Of a stretch of 64,000 nucleotides of DNA, positions 26,001 through 37,338 are shown piece by piece. The notes below the pieces were generated by a model. It had not been told where the DNA came from. It was given only the letters and a program-made list of their open reading frames with translations, and ran no database searches. How positions within the stretch are numbered: the first letter of the stretch is position 1; every line of letters begins with the position of its first letter. The translations under genes and the position numbers were made by a program. Origin of the DNA: Siphlonurus alternatus (lineage: Eukaryota > Arthropoda > Insecta > Ephemeroptera > Siphlonuridae); NCBI GenBank assembly GCA_949825025.1, contig OX463781.1, positions 49,488,317 to 49,552,316 of the forward strand, in the 5' to 3' direction.

Positions 26001-26863
26001 GTAGCTAACCACACATACTGAGTATATCACCTAACTCATTTAATTAAATTATAAGTAAGATAATTAATTTTCATTTCCATGATGGTTTAATGGAACAAAG
26101 ATATTTGTATGCTAGATGAATTTCCCATTTTATTTTATGATTCAATTTCAACTCGTGTATTTATAATATTATACTGTATATTTTTAAATACCCTTTTGTG
26201 TGTTGTAACAAGAAGATTATTCTAAAGAGGTGTAAAAATGTTACTTGATATGCAATTATTGTTACAATATGCACGGAATTTAATCAATAACCTATTATCG
26301 CGTTAACCAACAAGCTTAGTTATAGTTTCCTCTCTGAAGGAGGTTATTTTATAGCAAGTTATGTACGAGCGAGCATTACAAAATTGTATCGAAAACGTAG
26401 GTGCAACAACATAATAATTTTTTTTTTATGAAAATGTCAATTCTGCATGGACGTGTTGGCAAATTAATAAATGTCGAACTGCGTTCAGATGTCACAAAAA
26501 TGTCTTCCATATTGTGAAAATAACAATTGCAAATATAAAAATGCGTCAAATGCAAATAAAAAGTTTGAAAAGAGAAAATTGTTTGAAAGCTTCACAACAA
26601 GAAGTGACGTCTATTTCTCGGCGAAGTGGCGCAATGCGAAATCAAGCCAAGTGTTCGGTGGAGCAGGAAAAGACAAAGACAGACTTCCGTCATCGTACTT
26701 TGTGCAGAAAATAATTAACAATATGTGGGCGTCAACGTCATGCGAGAAAATAAAAACAGCTCTCTAAACGCCATGATAAGTTAGATTTGTCAATTTTTAA
26801 AAATATATAATTATTTTTATAACTTGCAATTAACGAAGAGTTTGGCTATCCATTAAAAACCAT
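26001..26863. other. AT-rich non-coding DNA
   Basis: Contains two overlapping plus-strand frames (26471-26767 and 26514-26714), Lys- and Asn-rich and without a domain. They are not called as genes. Confidence 0.5.
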
Positions 26864-27124
26864 TTAAAGTAAAGTGCGCGCTAGAAAAAAAAGTTGAGTT
26901 AGTATTTTCTAAAAATAGTTCAAGTAGTCCTTTCGAGATATTCGAGGGTTTTTGTCAGGTAAGGCCCCATGTTAAGCGACGCGTTCACTCTGACTTTGGA
27001 ATTTTTTTCTGGCAAACCTATTTGAGATAGAATTTTTTTAATTTTGGTTTGATATGGAGGACTACTTGAACTATTTTTAGAAAATATAACTCAACTTTTT
27101 TTTCTGGCGCGCACTTTACTTTAA
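26864..27124. mobile_element. foldback element, family B, abutting family A copy 2
   Basis: About 261 bp with ~67-bp inverted arms starting TTAAAGTAAAGTGCGCGC and ending in its inverse. Inner arm blocks are AAAAAAAAGTTGAGTTA and AAAAATAGTTCAAGTAGTCC. The ~125-bp centre is unpaired and mixed (GGTAAGGCCCCATGTTAAGC). The right terminus shares its final TTAA with the first bases of the next foldback element, so the two insertions are directly juxtaposed. There is no coding capacity. Confidence 0.85.
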
Positions 27125-27444
27125 TGGAGTATTTTCCTCAATTTTTTTTATTGCAGAAATGGATAGAGGGTGCAAAGTTATGCTACCCTGATTTTTTTCA
27201 TATTTTTTTGAGACCTGGAACTATTTTTAAAAAATTATTGAAAGTCCTTTTTGTGACGTCACGCGGCGGCAAGTCCTATCTTTTTCTTAAGGAGCGGCGT
27301 CTCGTGACGTCACAAAAAGAACTTTCAATAATTTTTTAAAAATAGTTCCCGTGCTCTAAAAAATCTGAAAGAATTCAGAGTAGCATAACTTTGCACCCTC
27401 TATCCATTTCTGCAATAAAAAAAATTGAGGACAATACTCTATTA
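27122..27444. mobile_element. foldback (MITE-like) element, family A, copy 2
   Basis: Close relative of 12298-12617: the same terminal TAATGGAGTATT, the same GAAATGGATAGAG and GCAAAGTTATGCTACCCTGA arm blocks, and the same central GTGACGTCACGCGGCG and AAGTCCTATCTTTTTCTTAA. By eye the two copies are around 90% identical. The centre is asymmetric in the same way in both, so they derive from one ancestral element and did not form independently. The terminal sequence TAATGGAGTATTGTCCTCAA can be read as the family consensus. Confidence 0.9.
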
Positions 27445-29032
27445 TTACACCTGTTTAAAGAGTTGATAATTCAATGTAATGTTCAACTCGATGTTAGGTC
27501 ATGCAGAATATGAAAATAAATTAAATACTTAAAGTCGTAAGGACTCATCGAAATTTTTTCCAGTTGAATTTGTAAATGCAAAATGCTATAAATTTTATTC
27601 ATTATACAATAATTATTTCAAATGCGTTTGAAGTTAATAAATAAATAATATTACCACGAGCTAAGCACAATAAATTGCTTACTGCTTTGTAAAAGTACAC
27701 GTTAAAGGACGAAGCCTTGCGAGATTTCAGTGCGAGCATTTGTTGTTATAAATTTTGATATAAAAGGCTCTAATCGGCAGCCTCAACGCGACCTCTAAGA
27801 CTGAATTTCGATATCCGACCCTCCAACAGACCCGAGTACACAGTTATATTAATGCTAAATACCGGTGGCCATCTTTCATCAACTTTCATACCTAGGACAA
27901 TATGTAAAATAATAGTAACACAAGTACTTTCGGCGCACTGATTATGGTGTTATCAAATTCAAATTTTTATTTCGATCATAGGCTGTACAGCATGGATCAC
28001 GTCAATTATTACATTAAATATGTAACATACATAATTCTAATCATTTCAGAAATGTAACAAAGCACTAGCTGATGTAAATTATCTGCTAAAAATTTCATCG
28101 CTGAGCAAGTTCTGACCTTTTTGATGCTGTTCACAGTAGTTTGATTATTTTTTAAATTTTTATTTTAACATCCTGTAAGTTAGACTGCTTTTTCATCATT
28201 TGTGCTTTGCGTATTGTCTACATTTGAATTCACAGAACGGAAAAAAAGAAAAACATTTGTATAAAAAAGTGTACAAACAATATTGACAAAACTATAAATT
28301 GTAATAAAAAATATAAGTTCATATTTTTTAAAAGGACTGAAAAAACATACATTGTAATCTCAAATATTATTATGAGTTGGAATACTTCCAGATGGGACTG
28401 TAAAAAATAAGAAGAACAATAGCAACAATGGCAAATAAAGTTTATAGATGTAGCAGCACAAGTGGCAGCCTTTCCAGTAATTACATTATTGCGCAGAACG
28501 TATGCATGACGTCACGTGCTCATGTGAGACCAACCTAGCTAGGAGGCTCAATTTAACAGCAGTCTATTTGAGCAAGTTTAAATTACTGTCATATACTGTA
28601 CCGCTTTCGTTAATTATTTTACTTTATAATTATATAGTTATTTCCACTGCTATTATCAATTAAAATTATTCATTAATATATTATGATTATTTTATCATGC
28701 AGCATACAATAAAATGCCATACAGAATTTTTTTTTTTTTTCCCTAGAAACACTGCTTTTATATTCATTTGGAAAACTGTAATAGCTTTCATTAAATTTCT
28801 GTATATTAAACAATCATTTTTAGTGACTCTTAAATTCATAATGGTTATCATAGGGATGAAAAATGACTAATTTTTAATGTTCTGGATCTCTCTATATCCT
28901 TTTTTTTTTTTTTTTATCAGCATCACGAACAATTTCATAATTTTTTCAAGAAAGACTCACTATTTATTAAAATTGTAAAGTGTCATTCAATTATTATGTA
29001 TTGTAGACTTGTCTTTTGGGAAGATTAAAAAT

Positions 29033-29067
<35 letters not shown>

Positions 29068-29145
29068 ATTTTAAATTAGCTATAATAATAATTTTATGAT
29101 ATTTATTTCCATGCAGATCTGCAACGAGGAATGCAGCGAGCACAT
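27445..29145. other. AT-rich non-coding DNA
   Basis: No gene was seen. Microsatellite-like (AT)n lies at 29031-29067, and T-runs near 28727-28740 and 28902-28915. A small mixed patch at 28490-28560 includes GCATGACGTCACGTGC, which combines a CRE-like and an E-box-like core. Confidence 0.55.
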
Positions 29146-29370
29146 TTTTTCTGTCAGAGCGGATGACAAAAAAGACGAACAATTGGGAGGATGGGGAGAG
29201 CAATTGTTCAAGCTAGCAGCCTGCAATGCAATCCCACTGTGCCCAATTAGGGTGCTTTATCTTCCACGCTATTTAAGTGGTATATATCCACGTTGCTATA
29301 ATAGCCAGCAACTTTATATAATATATATTTTATTTAATAAACAATTTTTCATCTTTCCAAGGATTGATAT
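29146..29370 (+). other. candidate plus-strand exon (weak)
   Basis: A good acceptor-like sequence, ATATTTATTTCCATGCAG, ends near 29116 on the plus strand. It is followed by an open frame running to 29374 that starts ICNEECSEHIFSV and has balanced composition for about 45 codons before becoming AT-biased. No strong donor was found (GTGCTT near 29251 is poor), and no domain was recognised. The interval is placed on the best-supported part of the frame. Chance is more likely than not. Confidence 0.15.
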
Positions 29371-30799
29371 TTAAATTTAATATTTTAAATTTAATTATTA
29401 TTCTTTTTGTATAAAATATTAATATATATTTTTTGTTCGCTTGTCAGCGTATAAATTTTATTCCGTATAATTTTTTTCTTGTTATGAAAAAAGAGAGAAG
29501 ATAAAATATTTATGACATTTATTTTAAAACAATGATAATTTAATTTAAAACTGGAGTTCGTTTTTAGCTAGAAATGTCAAGTTGATTTTTAAAACAATCC
29601 ATCATCGCTGCTCTCTCAGGCATTTCTCTGCTATCGTTAGCTCTGTTTTTATAATACATCGTCCACATGGGGAAACACCCCGGGGGGGCTCAAATATACA
29701 TCGGAATGTACTATAACATGGGTCTCATTATTGTTTTGTCTCAGTCATGCGAAATTACTTCAGTATAAAATTAAAAGACGCACATTATAACAAACGTTTT
29801 ACCTCCTATTGTAGTATTTCTTGTCCATTTCTATTTTTAACATATCAAAAATATATTTTTTCAAATAATTACAAAATTTCATTTTAGTAATACAGCAAAT
29901 TATCTTAAATATTCTACAAAATTATACTATAATAACAAAATAAATACTAATAAAATATTTGATAGAAAGCAGAACTTTTTACTGATAATGAAATGCAAAA
30001 TTTCCAAGAAGTTAAAAATCTCTTACATGTAAAACATTTTTTCCTTTTGGTTGTTTGACCACGCAACTCCCTCATTTGAGTTGCCTGCTGGCTAGCGAGC
30101 TTCGTCCTACTTTAGAGAGAGCGGAGGCGTTAACAAAGTGCGTCTATTACTTCGCTCTGTCGAGGCGTTTAAAACCTCTCAAAAGGATCCTTCAGTACTC
30201 TTTAGAATGACGAATCAGCAGCGATAAAAAAACCCCGTATGTGCCGGGGGCTCACATCACTGGAGTGCAAACTCATATCAAGCACGTTTGAATAAAACAT
30301 GCGGCCCCTCGAACTAAGAGCCACTCTTAGCACGATGGTAGATAAGAACAATTTGTAAAAAAAGATAATAACTTGAAGCGCATCAAATAATTGCGATTCT
30401 TTTAACCTCTGTGTTTTGATGTAATTTTTAATGCTTATATATGTTTTGTAGTGATTTCAATCTGAGTTTTATTTATTATTATAATAAACATATTTTCAGG
30501 CAGTCGCTTATAAATAAAAACGTATATTTGAACCGAGTATTAATTGTTCAAATTTAATTGGATTCTTTTGATTTTCGAAATTCGTAGTTTTAAATTAGAA
30601 CAACATCGGACACACGTTTATAGTGAACAGAAAATCAATACTTTAAAAAATTAAAGAGCCGCTTTCAAGAGAAGGTATACTCAACGACTATCGTCGCATT
30701 TTCGTAAACGGCAATTTTAGTTTCTCTTTTATAAAGGCTCACGGACTGCTGGCATTATTGCTAACTTGCAATTCTCCCGGCTACCGGGACAACAACAGC
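29371..30799. other. AT-rich non-coding DNA with a GC-richer patch
   Basis: No gene was seen. The patch 30050-30340 is of mixed composition without a long frame. The remainder is AT-rich. Confidence 0.5.
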
Positions 30800-30937
30800 A
30801 CGGTGCTATAATCCCGAAATGGAGCCATTCGGCAGAGTTAGAATCTATGCGGCGCTCCTCGATCTCGCCCGGTGTATTATTCCACAAAGCCAGTCAACAG
30901 CCTCTGAATAATTCAGAGGTAAGAACAGCTCCCGCAC
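30800..30937 (+). other. candidate plus-strand internal exon (weak)
   Basis: The frame is open from about 30724 to a stop near 30953 and has balanced composition. A CTAAC branch-point-like motif lies near 30760, and an AG after GGGACAACAACAG could be an acceptor at about 30800. CAGAG|GTAAGA at 30920-30930 is a near-consensus donor. The encoded segment (GAIIPKWSHSAELESM and onward) has no recognised domain. Its strand is opposite to the best gene candidate in the window. A regulatory GC-rich patch is an equally plausible reading. Confidence 0.15.
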
Positions 30938-32210
30938 CTTTTTAGTCCTGCTTGTACTGCAAAGCAATCGAAATGAATTTGTTCGTATGTTTCAATAGAA
31001 AAATATACATATATATTTTTTCAATATTGAAAATATCAATATGTTTGTCTTTTATATGTAATAGAATCTGCATTGCACCAAAATTTCATATTCGGAAAAA
31101 AGTTGCGAAATAAATAACATTATTAACGAAGTTTGTGATCTTTAACATATCAATTTGATCATGATTTATCTACAATTTATTTTGATTTATTACTCGTATA
31201 TATATTACTGACCAAAATAAACTAAAATGCTTCATCTCACCACATTTTTTTTCATCAATTTTTCATCCTGTCTTATTAGAGATAAACATGTTTCATAGTT
31301 GAATTCCCCTCAAATCGAACGCCAAAGCTTGCTTGGACACTACAGTCCAACTAATGTAAAATTTTCCCCGGAAGTGTCGCAGGGCTGGTCCTCCCACGAC
31401 AGTTTTAGAATTTCAAAGTTCACTTCCGTCTTGATATGTCCAGCGTGGAGACGACGCTCGCTGGGGTCAGGTACTGACCGACGTTCAACCCTCACTCCCA
31501 ATCCCCCCCGCTATTGACGGACACCACCCACCCGAACCCTCACCCGCCATCATTCTCCGCTTGAACAGACTCAAAAGACACGACTATGATTTATTAAATT
31601 CGTCCAAAATATAAATTCAGGACTGTTCTTCATTGCGTTTTATTAGAAAAAAAAATATTAAGAGCCTAATCAATTTGTTGTAATATTTATTTCATCAGTT
31701 AATAAATTTAGTAAAAATCTGAAATACGCCTTATTGGTGTGCTTGAAAAGAATTGATTGAAAGTAACCAACCGTATTGTTTTTACTCTGTACTGTATATT
31801 TTTAAATGTGCAGCAATATATACCTGCTGCGTAGCTTGCAGATTTCATTTTAAATATTTATTTTGTTTCAAGAGAAATATTTTCAAAATCGGTGCACTTT
31901 TTATATTTATCTACTCAAATTGTCAATACAAAATTTAAGTGTGTCATTTATGAAAACTAACTGCTGCTGAGAATAACATGTTGATTTTCAATATATTTAA
32001 ATTAGTGATATCAGCCTGTGAAACCGCAGATTGATAAATCAATAAGTGTGACGAAATTAAAAAATTAAAAATGTGCTCGAGGGGTTCTTGATGAAATACT
32101 AAAAGGGAGGTAGGCAAACGTTGTTTCTGCAAATTAGTGGCAGAGCATTAAATATTGAAAATGTTGACGCGAATTATAAAGCTGGTACACCGATCAGCCA
32201 AATCTACTCA
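30938..32210. other. non-coding DNA with a G-quadruplex-prone patch
   Basis: Mostly AT-rich. The patch 31299-31560 is GC-rich and carries a 72-codon plus frame plus, on the minus strand, an open segment of about 39 codons that follows a CCCCAG and runs to a stop. Neither is convincing. The minus strand of 31527-31545 reads GGGTGAGGGTTCGGGTGGG, a canonical four-tract G-quadruplex motif. Confidence 0.55.
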
Positions 32211-32320
32211 AAGTTTAAGCCTGCAACTATATTATAAAATTTGGATCACAAAATTAAATCTCTGCAAAAGTTTAAGCCCACAACTACATTATAAGATTTG
32301 GAACACAAAATTTAACAGTA
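32211..32320. repeat. tandem duplication, 57-bp unit
   Basis: The units start at 32211 and 32268 with AAGTTTAAGCC and share CAACTA(T/C)ATTATAA and TTTGGA(T/A)CACAAAATT. The 57-bp length is a multiple of three, so the 65-codon plus frame through it (32155-32352) shows a 19-residue peptide repeat. That frame is AT-biased and not called as a gene. Confidence 0.8.
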
Positions 32321-32649
32321 AGCTTTTAAATATTCAAATCCACCTAAATTGATAAATAATAAATATTAAGTCATCTACTGAATAATTCGTGTTCATTCAC
32401 GTAGAAGCTCGCTTTTAATACACAGAGTTTCACATTTCATTCGTTTATCTCCAGTGGTTTATTTCGTTTGCCTGATGTATCCCTCGGTAGCTGCCAAGTG
32501 GCCTCGCTGCAAATTTAGTATATCGTGACTTGGGTACTGAACGCACTGACAACGTCTTGTTTTCTACCATTTTAATAAAGAACTTCAGCCCGATGTAGTT
32601 ATCATTTGCTCAGACAGTATACAATTATGGCTAGTTATTAAAATGCTAC
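32321..32649. other. non-coding DNA
   Basis: AT-rich to mixed sequence, with no gene or known repeat seen. Confidence 0.45.
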
Positions 32650-32841
32650 CTTGACATTTGGCGCGCGCATGCGCAGTCGCTCCGACGCTCCCGTGAGACA
32701 CGGGATCACGGGAGAGTAGTTTTCTTCTTTCTGATTTCCCGGCGGACTTCATTACATCGAAGCCACAGTTCTTCAACTGTTTCCAGCACTGACCAGTAAT
32801 TGCTCCAAGTATACACTCGTAATCTCCTGGATCTCTGGAGT
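32650..32841 (-). other. candidate phase 1-1 internal exon on the minus strand (weak)
   Basis: On the minus strand a T-rich tract, ATATTTTTGTTTCTTGAAG, ends in an AG acceptor at 32841/32842. An open frame of exactly 192 bp (64 codons, phase 1 at both ends) leads to a CAAG|GTAGCA donor at 32650/32649. Phase 1 matches the donor of the signal-peptide exon at 58347-58410. The start of the segment, SRDPGDYEC, has the spacing of the Asp-x-Gly-x-Tyr-x-Cys signature of immunoglobulin-like domains. The rest (Lys-, Arg- and Ser-rich) does not continue like such a domain, so this may be coincidence. GCGCATGCGC at 32665-32674 matches the NRF-1 site, which suggests the patch could be regulatory DNA instead. 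Confidence 0.22.
32665..32674. promoter_or_regulatory. NRF-1-like palindrome
   Basis: GCGCATGCGC sits inside the longer run GGCGCGCGCATGCGCAG in an AT-rich region. NRF-1 (erect wing in flies) binds this palindrome in metazoan CpG-rich promoters. Only the motif is seen; no transcription start is supported here. Confidence 0.3.
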
Positions 32842-35544
32842 CTTCAAGAAACAAAAATATTCTTATGAATTGATAGGAATAGTCGATCACTATAGACGAG
32901 TGGGATTTAACGCAGGCGGCCCCCAGTGCATATACATCTATTCATTACAACTATCCCATTACTCAATCCAATGTGACGCTTTGATAAATATAAAAAGCAG
33001 AGAGAAAAGCCACCATACGCATATCTACATGTAATAAAAAAAAGAGGGAGATTTTTTTTTTTAGTGATAAATAACGTTTACTACAAAAGGCTTTCAGAGA
33101 ATATTGTACTGCTTCCAAATACACGCTATTTTATATTATATATAGAGAAAAATAAATGTATTGAAATCAATAGTAATCGTATTATTTATTAATTGATATA
33201 AATTAAAATAGATTGGTGATTTTATCTTTCCTAACAAATGAAAATCAATGATTGATATAGGGGGCAAAGGTAATGACATTCGCAGTTAATTTATTGTAAT
33301 GAATGAACCTCATATTTTTGTCGAAATTGGTTGTATTATAATGGTTAAAGTTTGGTATAGAAAAGTAGATGATAGTATAAAATAACGATTACTGTACATT
33401 ATAGGGTACATGATATTTTATATTATTTTATTTTAACTAAAAATTGGTACTTAAGTTTAAAATATAAGTATAATTTGGAAGATATTTCATTTTACGTTTA
33501 ATTAATGTAAAACCGCACGATTGATGAACAGATTTGCATTATAAAAATTTGTTACCAGATTTGGACGAAACAAAACGTGGCTCATGAAAAAACTACCCTC
33601 GAATTCAATCCCGCTGATCCCCACTAAAAATTCAGACGCTGCTAAAGCCAGGACTCATCTGGCCGCAGCATGGCGAGTGGTTGATTTATTGGACCTCTGT
33701 CTTGTTTTGAAGGAATTCCGAATCACTAAATGAACAAAGTTCTCACAATGCCAAATAACTTGCTAACTTTTTTTTATTTACAAACAAAAAACGAGCATAC
33801 AGTACTCGGAACATGCAATTTCAAGTTTTCAAATTAAACATTAGAGAGATAGAAATTAAGTTATCAGCTAATAAAAATGCATTGTAATCTAAAATACTTT
33901 CAAGATGGGCGTCTGGGAGGTTTTCCTACATAATTATAAAATATCTTATTATGAGGTAATTTAATTTTACTGCATTCAGTTGAAATCTCATTACGCTATT
34001 AAACCAATTTAGATTACATTTCACCAGTTAATACATTTAAAAAGAATAAGGTTTTTTCCAGCAGAGGAAAGATTTGGCACGTTTCTAATTATCAATAAAT
34101 ATTAATATCGTAGTAACCAATTGAATTATTTTGTTTTGGTAATTACAATTTTTACCGAAACTCCTCATAACACAAAACAAAAGTATCGGAACATTTTCAG
34201 CGAGCACATGACCAGAGTGCCCAATGAATGAGCTCCCAGCGCTGTATAATTTACCTGCTGCGTGAGGGGTTTTTAAATTTTGTTTTAGCTTTTCACAACA
34301 CCCATTGGAAATATTGTTTATGTTTTTTTTACCAATTTAGGACGTGCTTATAAGGGATTAAAAAAAAAAAGCTGGCGTGTATTGAATAAAGGAAATTTTG
34401 ATTTTATATTTTTATAATTTAATAGTATTTTTTCTGAAATCAAAAGAATTTTTAATAAAATAATACACGAATTAAAAATTATAGTTTTTTAACAATTAAA
34501 AATAATATAATTAGCACGTTACAAAAACTAAGTTACTTTTTGAAGTTTAATTTCAGAAACAGAAATAATTATGAAGAAAGTCTATTAAAATTTTAATAAA
34601 ATTATTTATAATTTACATTTTTTATCGTCGTCTTTAATTACTATAACAAAGAGAAATTAAAAAATTAATTTAAATTTTCTCTAAAAGTTCTCCAGCAACT
34701 GTTAGTGGTAATAATGATAACGCAAAGTAGTTTTTGTTGGACGTTTTAATCAACATATATTCATGACGTACAGGGGGCGTGTTTCGTTCCAGTAATTAGT
34801 GAGGTGTGGGGGGTGGGGACAAAAACCACCCCCAGTGACGCAAGAGTCGTTATGAATATTTACTGCTTGCTGCAAATATACATACACTAACTTAAAGTAA
34901 ACAGTCACACTATTTTATAATAAAACAGAGGTGCCACTTCATAAGTATTCCATTGTTTTCTGTGACTTTTTTTAATATATCTTCCTGTCTTGGTTATATA
35001 TGAGTTTATAAAATATAATACGACTATCATCACTCTCCTGCAGTAAGTAGGTCTATTTACTTTGGCTTATATTTCACATACTGTCAAGACAATGTATGTG
35101 CACTGGGCGAAGTTACAAGTCAAACATTTTACTTTACCAGCCAAATGTTACAGTAAAGTTGGTTGAAACACCTAATGTTAATTTCACCTGTAAATAGGCA
35201 TCGCTTTATAGATCATTTTAATGTGATGGTAAAGACTTATATTCAAAACAATATAATATATTAATTGTTTGGTTATTTTAAGTGTGTGAAAAATATGCAT
35301 CCAAAATCTGGAATTATGTATTGGATCCAATGAAGAAATCAAACGTCTTTAGTGAATTCTTTAGTTGGTCGCAGTTGGCTGCCTACCATTGTACTATAAT
35401 AAAAAGAAAGTTGCGAATATTTAGCAGAATTTTAAATGGAGCGATATCTGCAAAACGTGAGGCGAATTACAATCGATTTGCTCATCACACAAATCAAAAT
35501 GTACGATCAAGGATTGTTGTGCCTGCAATGTTAAGTCAAAATCG
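32842..35544. other. AT-rich non-coding DNA
   Basis: No supportable gene. The plus frame 35282-35566 (94 codons) has no domain and runs into the duplications at 35545. A GC-richer patch at 34740-34850 with TAATTAG and GGTGTGGGGGGTGGGGAC could be a conserved non-coding element. Confidence 0.5.
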
Positions 35545-35648
35545 AAGCCTATATTATAGTATATAGGCTTTGATCAAAATAATATTTCAAAACTTTAATA
35601 TTATATAGTATATAGGCTTTGGTCAACATAATTTTTCAAAACTTAAAT
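35545..35648. repeat. tandem duplication, 49-bp unit, with a perfect hairpin
   Basis: TATAGTATATAGGCTTTG occurs at 35555 and 35604, each followed by GTCAA- or ATCAAAATAAT-like sequence and TTTCAAAACTT. The first copy is preceded by AAGCCTATAT, which pairs exactly with ATATAGGCTT to form a 10-bp-stem hairpin. Confidence 0.8.
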
Positions 35649-35650
35649 TT

Positions 35651-35882
35651 TAAAAACAGTTGCGTCCAAATAACATTGTAAAAAAATTTAAATTTCTTAG
35701 ATTAAAAAAGAAAATATATCTGAATTGTTATTAACAATTTTCTTCGTTAAAATTCCAATATTATAAATTGTAAAAACAGTTGCGTCCAAATAACATTGTA
35801 AAAAAATTTAATTTTCTTAAATTAAAAAAGAAAATATATCTGAATTGTTATTAACAATTTTCTTCGTTAAAATTCCAATAAT
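35651..35882. repeat. tandem duplication, exactly 120-bp unit
   Basis: Two units start at 35651 and 35771 (TAAAAACAGTTGCGTCCAAA) and show about two differences before the second ends near 35882, indicating a recent event. It follows directly on the 49-bp duplication, so this point has duplicated at least twice. Confidence 0.9.
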
Positions 35883-37237
35883 ATAATAAACCTTCTCTCA
35901 GCTCTGAAATATATTAATTTTTTTTTTTCAACTCTCTTTCATATTTTTCCTCTTTATGTCGAAATTAATTAAATATTATAATCGATTGTAGAGAAGTACG
36001 AGAGATATAATTAACATCTAACCTTAGAGTAGTTCATATAATATAGAGGCTGGTGTCATATGAAAAACAATTAGGAAATGAGGAGTCGCCTCGTTGACTT
36101 CAAAAGAATCTCTCGCAAGTTTTTGTGGTCGCGAGAACACGAATTACTCACCAAGCAGATCACAAGAACGTGGTGAGACAAAACATCGGACAAGCCCTTT
36201 CATATTCTCACTGAAAAATTTGCAGCCTCGTTTTTGTTTATATTTATTTTGGTCCTATTTGATGTTTTCAATGAACATTACAACTGTCTCGTCTGTCTCA
36301 TTGTTGTTTTGACAAAGAAAAAGAGGGTGATAAAAAATTACGTAAATGTATGGAAATGTATAATACATATTTTTGTCAAGCTATCAACGTATTATTTGAA
36401 AGTTAAAAAAGCGTATTAATATTAAAATGGACGAAACGTTTTTGTATTTTATTGGAGTCGACAATCAGCTGTCATGTGTCTGAAACCAGCAGCGTGCCAA
36501 TCAATGCTGCCAATTGAAAAAAAAAATATATATGACATGGCTTATTGTGTGCGTCTACAGCAGTTGTTATATAATATGTATGTGTGCTCGCTCAATCGGA
36601 AATTACTGCTTCAAATGTTCTCTTATATAAATGATACAATGTTTAAATTATATTTTTTCTATGTGTACACTTTTCATTCTCAGTTACAGAATGACAAAGT
36701 GGAGTCCAATTTTTTCTGTTGGATAAAAAAAAATCGTTAAATTTTATTACTTTATTCAAAAGATTAATTTATTTGTTTAAAATGTTATGCCATTCCAATA
36801 ATTTGATAGCGCTGTACGTGACACGTTGTAGTTTTATGTAAATATTGCTTTTTAAGTTACCATACAATTAATTTTTGTTATTGAATGTTGAGATTGAATT
36901 TCAGAGTTTATAAATATGCATGTCAATTATATACTGTTTTACTACACACGCATGGAAACTGTTTTATATTGACACAAGAATTTCGATAATATTATAAACA
37001 AAATGAAACGTTTCAAGTGTAAATAGTTGGATAGTTTATTTGGCGTTATACAAACACTGCCATTTCCAGTTTATTCTTATAAAAATTTATCCTGCTGACA
37101 CACGTTACCATTCTACTTGACATCACATTGGTCGCTGCTGAAGAACAATTTCTCATGGACCACGAGAAATTATCGTCAAAAAACACCTTCAAAATTCACA
37201 CATCTTAAAATCAGACGGTATCTTCTTTATTTTGGTG
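35883..37237. other. AT-rich non-coding DNA
   Basis: No gene supported; the frames at 36094-36740 are AT-biased or lack domains. Confidence 0.5.
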
Positions 37238-37338
37238 TTAAAAACCACCCGAGGTGGGACTTGAACCCGTGACCTCCACCACATAGAGGCGATGTAATGG
37301 TGAAATTTGCGTACTCTCCACCGAGTTGATACGTCCTT
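37238..37338 (-). repeat. tRNA-like sequence, probably a SINE head or tRNA pseudogene
   Basis: On the minus strand CAACTCGGTGGAGAG (near 37315-37330) resembles a Pol III A box and D-arm. GGTCACGGGTTCAAGTCCCACC (37254-37275) is a T-arm with the B box GGTTCAAGTCC in a 5-bp stem. A run of five T follows near 37239 and could terminate Pol III. The region between the boxes is too long and does not fold into a normal anticodon arm, so this is not called a functional tRNA. No second copy was seen, so a SINE assignment is inference. Confidence 0.5.

Noticed and set aside
37254..37275. Functional tRNA gene
   Set aside because: The T-arm is good, but no normal anticodon arm or acceptor stem can be formed.
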